A DNA stretch of 7,015 bases from Rickettsia endosymbiont of Ixodes persulcatus (GTDB lineage: Bacteria > Pseudomonadota > Alphaproteobacteria > Rickettsiales > Rickettsiaceae): NCBI GenBank assembly GCA_027293795.1, contig JAPYLE010000126.1, positions 1-7,015 on the forward strand, in the 5' to 3' direction. The notes below the pieces were generated by a model. The model did no database searches and had not been told where the DNA came from. It worked only from the letters and a program-made list of their open reading frames with translations. A program made the position numbers and the translations under genes. How positions within the stretch are numbered: position 1 is the stretch's first letter; each line of letters begins with the position of its first letter. Shown in pieces: positions 5,673-7,015 of this stretch.

Positions 5673-6233
5673 TTATGATTCTTTTGTAGGATTTTGTATA
5701 GGTTTTAAGACTTCTATTATTTTATTCAGGTCTATTTGACTACAGATTCCCAGTAATACAGGATCACGAGGACGAATAGAATTCATATTCCAATGGCTAC
5801 GGGTTTTAATAGCATCGATAGTAGTTTTAGTAGTACCTATTAGTTTAATTATTTGATGGTCTTGGATGTTCGGATAATTATACAATAACCAATATATAGC
5901 ATCCGGTTTACCTTGACGTCTTGCTATAGGGGTGTATTTAGCACGTTGTTTTTTCTGATTTTTCATCAATTCATCAGCCGGACTATATGAAATTTGCAAG
6001 CTAGTGTTAGGATCTTTACTGCAACGTTCAATTTCCTCTAAAGTTAATTGACCATTTGCAATTGGATTTAAACCTTTTATAGATTGTGCTACTTCACCGT
6101 CAGCTATACCTTTTATTTCAAATTCATGAATACCGCAAAAATCGGCAATTTGTTTAAAAGTTAAAGAAGTATTTTCAATTAACCACATAGCCGTGGCTTT
6201 TGGCAGAAGCGGTAATGTTTTATGCGAATTCAT
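5673..6233 (-). CDS. trcR: Cell-cycle transcriptional regulator TrcR (DUF1013 family)
   Basis: The 186-residue product matches the alphaproteobacterial DUF1013/TrcR family, cytosolic proteins regarded as transcription regulators tied to the cell cycle. The N-terminal half has the near-invariant segments LLPKATAMWLIENTSLTF (9-26), QIADFCGIHEFEIKGIADGE (28-47) and GLNPIANGQLTLEEIERC (54-71), suggesting a helix-turn-helix around 22-45. A second helical block, GKPDAIYWLLYNYPNIQDHQ to TRSHWN (108-149), resembles another helix-turn-helix. The frame extends upstream to an ATG at 6296, but a strong promoter lies within 6261-6289, so a message from it could not include that start. ATG 6233 also matches where family members begin. 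The leader is short and has no clear Shine-Dalgarno site. The gene converges on ctrA-queF, placing two cell-cycle regulators within 1.8 kb, which may be chance. Confidence 0.85.
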   Translation of the reverse strand: MNSHKTLPLLPKATAMWLIENTSLTFKQIADFCGIHEFEIKGIADGEVAQSIKGLNPIANGQLTLEEIERCSKDPNTSLQISYSPADELMKNQKKQRAKYTPIARRQGKPDAIYWLLYNYPNIQDHQIIKLIGTTKTTIDAIKTRSHWNMNSIRPRDPVLLGICSQIDLNKIIEVLKPIQNPTKES

Positions 6234-6260
6234 GATAATTGTTTTTTGGTATCTTGAAAA

Positions 6261-6289
6261 ATTATAACAAATAGAGTTATTTAAGTCAA
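6261..6289 (-). promoter_or_regulatory. Strong sigma70-type promoter of trcR
   Basis: On the minus strand, TTGACT (6284-6289), a 17-base spacer and consensus TATAAT (6261-6266). This is the best promoter match in the window. Transcription would start at about 6253-6255, leaving a leader of about 20 bases before ATG 6233, and it decides the start of trcR. Confidence 0.75.
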
Positions 6290-6372
6290 TCTTCATTTAA
6301 AATGATCAATGTCATTATAGCTAAAAACAGGAATCTAGTAACCTATAATGTCACCCCGCGAGCTTGTAAGGT

Positions 6373-6535
6373 TTGTTGCATGGATACCAAATCGTCATTG
6401 CGAGCGACTGTAAGGAGCGTGGCAATCTAGAAAAAGTAATAAAAAAATGCTATAAATTAGCATTTTTCACTGGATTGCTTTGTCAATTACTTCGTATTTT
6501 TCTCGCAATGACGAAAAAATCGATCCATGCAACAA
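6373..6535. repeat. Nested palindrome of about 160 bp, Rickettsia palindromic-element-like
   Basis: Three nested inverted repeats share one centre: TTGTTGCATGGAT (6373-6385) with ATCCATGCAACAA (6523-6535), CGTCATTGCGAG (6393-6404) with CTCGCAATGACG (6502-6513), and AAAAATGCTA (6443-6452) with TAGCATTTTT (6458-6467), all exact. Between them, 'ggcaatctag' (6421-6430) pairs imperfectly with 'ctggattgc' (6470-6478). An additional GAGCTTGTA occurs directly repeated at 6360-6368 and 6539-6547, just outside. The 'cgtcattgcgag' arm is a common Rickettsia intergenic motif. The element has no coding capacity that I can support. Its central A/T-flanked stem could also terminate transcription in both directions. 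Confidence 0.7.
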
Positions 6536-6582
6536 TCCGAGCTTGTAGCACAATCCATCCAGTCTTTTTTTATAGTCCCTTT

Positions 6583-6665
6583 GGTGGTTAAAACCTCCAT
6601 CTTCCAGATGGAAAAGCTTTAGCTTGCCATGTGCGCCATGATGCGTTAGCATCACACGCACCATG
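6583..6665. repeat. Cluster of strong small hairpins, possible IS200/IS605 end or REP-like element
   Basis: Three stems lie side by side. GGTGGTT (6583-6589) pairs with AACCTCC (6592-6598) with one T-T mismatch. CCATCT (6597-6602) pairs with AGATGG (6606-6611) across a 3-base loop. TGATGC (6639-6644) pairs with GCATCA (6649-6654) around GTTA, extended by GTGCG (6631-6635) with CGCAC (6657-6661) and CAT (6628-6630) with ATG (6663-6665). Subterminal hairpins of this size mark the ends of IS200/IS605-type elements and of REP sequences. No transposase homology is visible next to it, so this origin is a guess. Confidence 0.45.
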
Positions 6666-6925
6666 AGTTCAATACGTCAGGAAAATTACGCATTCCATCA
6701 AGACTCCAATTACTCTCGCTCATATTACCAAACACTCTAGCTTTTAGAAAAGCTGAACCAGTTATTTTTCATTGTGTCTTAATAAATCCGGTTGTAATGG
6801 ATAAATTATTGGCTGTCTCTCCAAAAAACTATTGGCATAGTTTTGCTAAGTTTACTATTTCCCCCCATAGTACAAATTCTTACAATTTAGTTGTTAATCT
6901 TGCAAAAATTTATACCATATATTAG
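6650..6925 (+). pseudogene. Long open frame without a usable start; possible gene remnant
   Basis: Between stops at 6647-6649 (TAG) and 6923-6925 (TAG), 91 codons are open on the plus strand. They include the stretches LPNTLAFRKAEPVIFHCVL and LLAVSPKNYWHSFAKFTI. There is no ATG before codon 53, and no ribosome binding site is apparent. The composition looks protein-like, but I recognise no family. One such run is not improbable by chance in a window of this size. The rest of 6297-7015 holds only the palindrome at 6373-6535, the hairpin cluster at 6583-6665 and the repeat at 6981-7000. Confidence 0.25.
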
Positions 6926-6980
6926 CTTCTTTTTAATTCATAATTTACTACCGTAATACCAGTATAACCTACTTGCTTTT

Positions 6981-7000
6981 CTTAACTTGATGTGTATGAT
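6981..7000. repeat. 20-bp repeat, copy 2 (imperfect match to 121-140)
   Basis: cttaacttgatgtgtatgat differs from the copy at 121-140 at two positions and has the same orientation. The sequence to its right runs off the window after 15 bases, so it cannot be seen whether this copy also borders a mobile-element remnant. Confidence 0.5.
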
Positions 7001-7015
7001 CTTTAGTATTGGGCC

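Noticed and set aside
6179..6186. TTAACCAC, close to a CtrA half-site
   Set aside because: It lies within the trcR coding sequence, not at a promoter, and one-mismatch 8-mers are expected by chance.
6373..6591. 72-codon plus-strand frame
   Set aside because: It lies wholly inside the nested palindrome and hairpin cluster, with no ribosome binding site. Considered a by-product of the repeat.
6467..6664. 65-codon minus-strand frame
   Set aside because: It runs through the palindrome arm and the hairpin cluster. Its composition reflects repeat DNA and no protein family is evident.
1..7015. CRISPR arrays, tRNA or rRNA genes
   Set aside because: No regularly spaced direct repeats and no cloverleaf or rRNA signature were seen on either strand.

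Overview
The window looks like a chromosomal segment of a Rickettsia species (Alphaproteobacteria, obligate intracellular). The evidence is the strongly AT-rich sequence, long non-coding gaps full of small palindromes with 'cgtcattgcgag' and 'ggcttgaccacgg'-type motifs that resemble Rickettsia intergenic repeats, a decayed IS200 transposase, and the gene set dcd, secB, ctrA, queF and a TrcR/DUF1013 regulator. I cannot fix the species. 

Layout. Bases 1-540 hold a possible gene tail (3-125) and a badly frameshifted IS200-type tnpA on the minus strand (138-491), with its subterminal hairpin at 510-538. Bases 541-1007 have no convincing gene, only a series of hairpins. A minus-strand outer-membrane porin-like gene (1008-2330, GTG start) follows. 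It is divergent from dcd (dCTP deaminase, 2613-3179), which is followed by secB (3273-3731), ctrA (3956-4669) and queF (4673-5494), all on the plus strand. queF starts 3 bases after the ctrA stop and uses a ribosome binding site inside the end of ctrA. Convergent to queF is trcR (5673-6233, minus). The two are separated by a repeat-rich spacer. Bases 6297-7015 contain no intact gene: a palindrome of about 160 bp, a cluster of strong small hairpins, and a long open frame without a start.

How the genes relate. dcd supplies dUMP precursors for dTTP synthesis. secB feeds unfolded outer-membrane and periplasmic precursors, plausibly including the neighbouring porin, to SecA/SecYEG. ctrA and trcR are both alphaproteobacterial cell-cycle regulators and sit on either side of queF, a tRNA queuosine enzyme. 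The translational linkage of ctrA and queF is not explained by any shared pathway I know. 

The points most worth following up are: QueF keeps its nucleophilic Cys and the Asp but has Ala where the family has the active-site His; a perfect 13-bp inverted repeat upstream of ctrA carries three TTAA boxes at exact 10-bp intervals, a possible autoregulatory site; a strong sigma70-type promoter lies inside the apparent upstream part of the trcR reading frame and fixes its true start; and an 18/20 repeat lies near both window ends, one copy exactly where the IS200 homology breaks off. I found no clear evidence for a wholly new multi-gene system.
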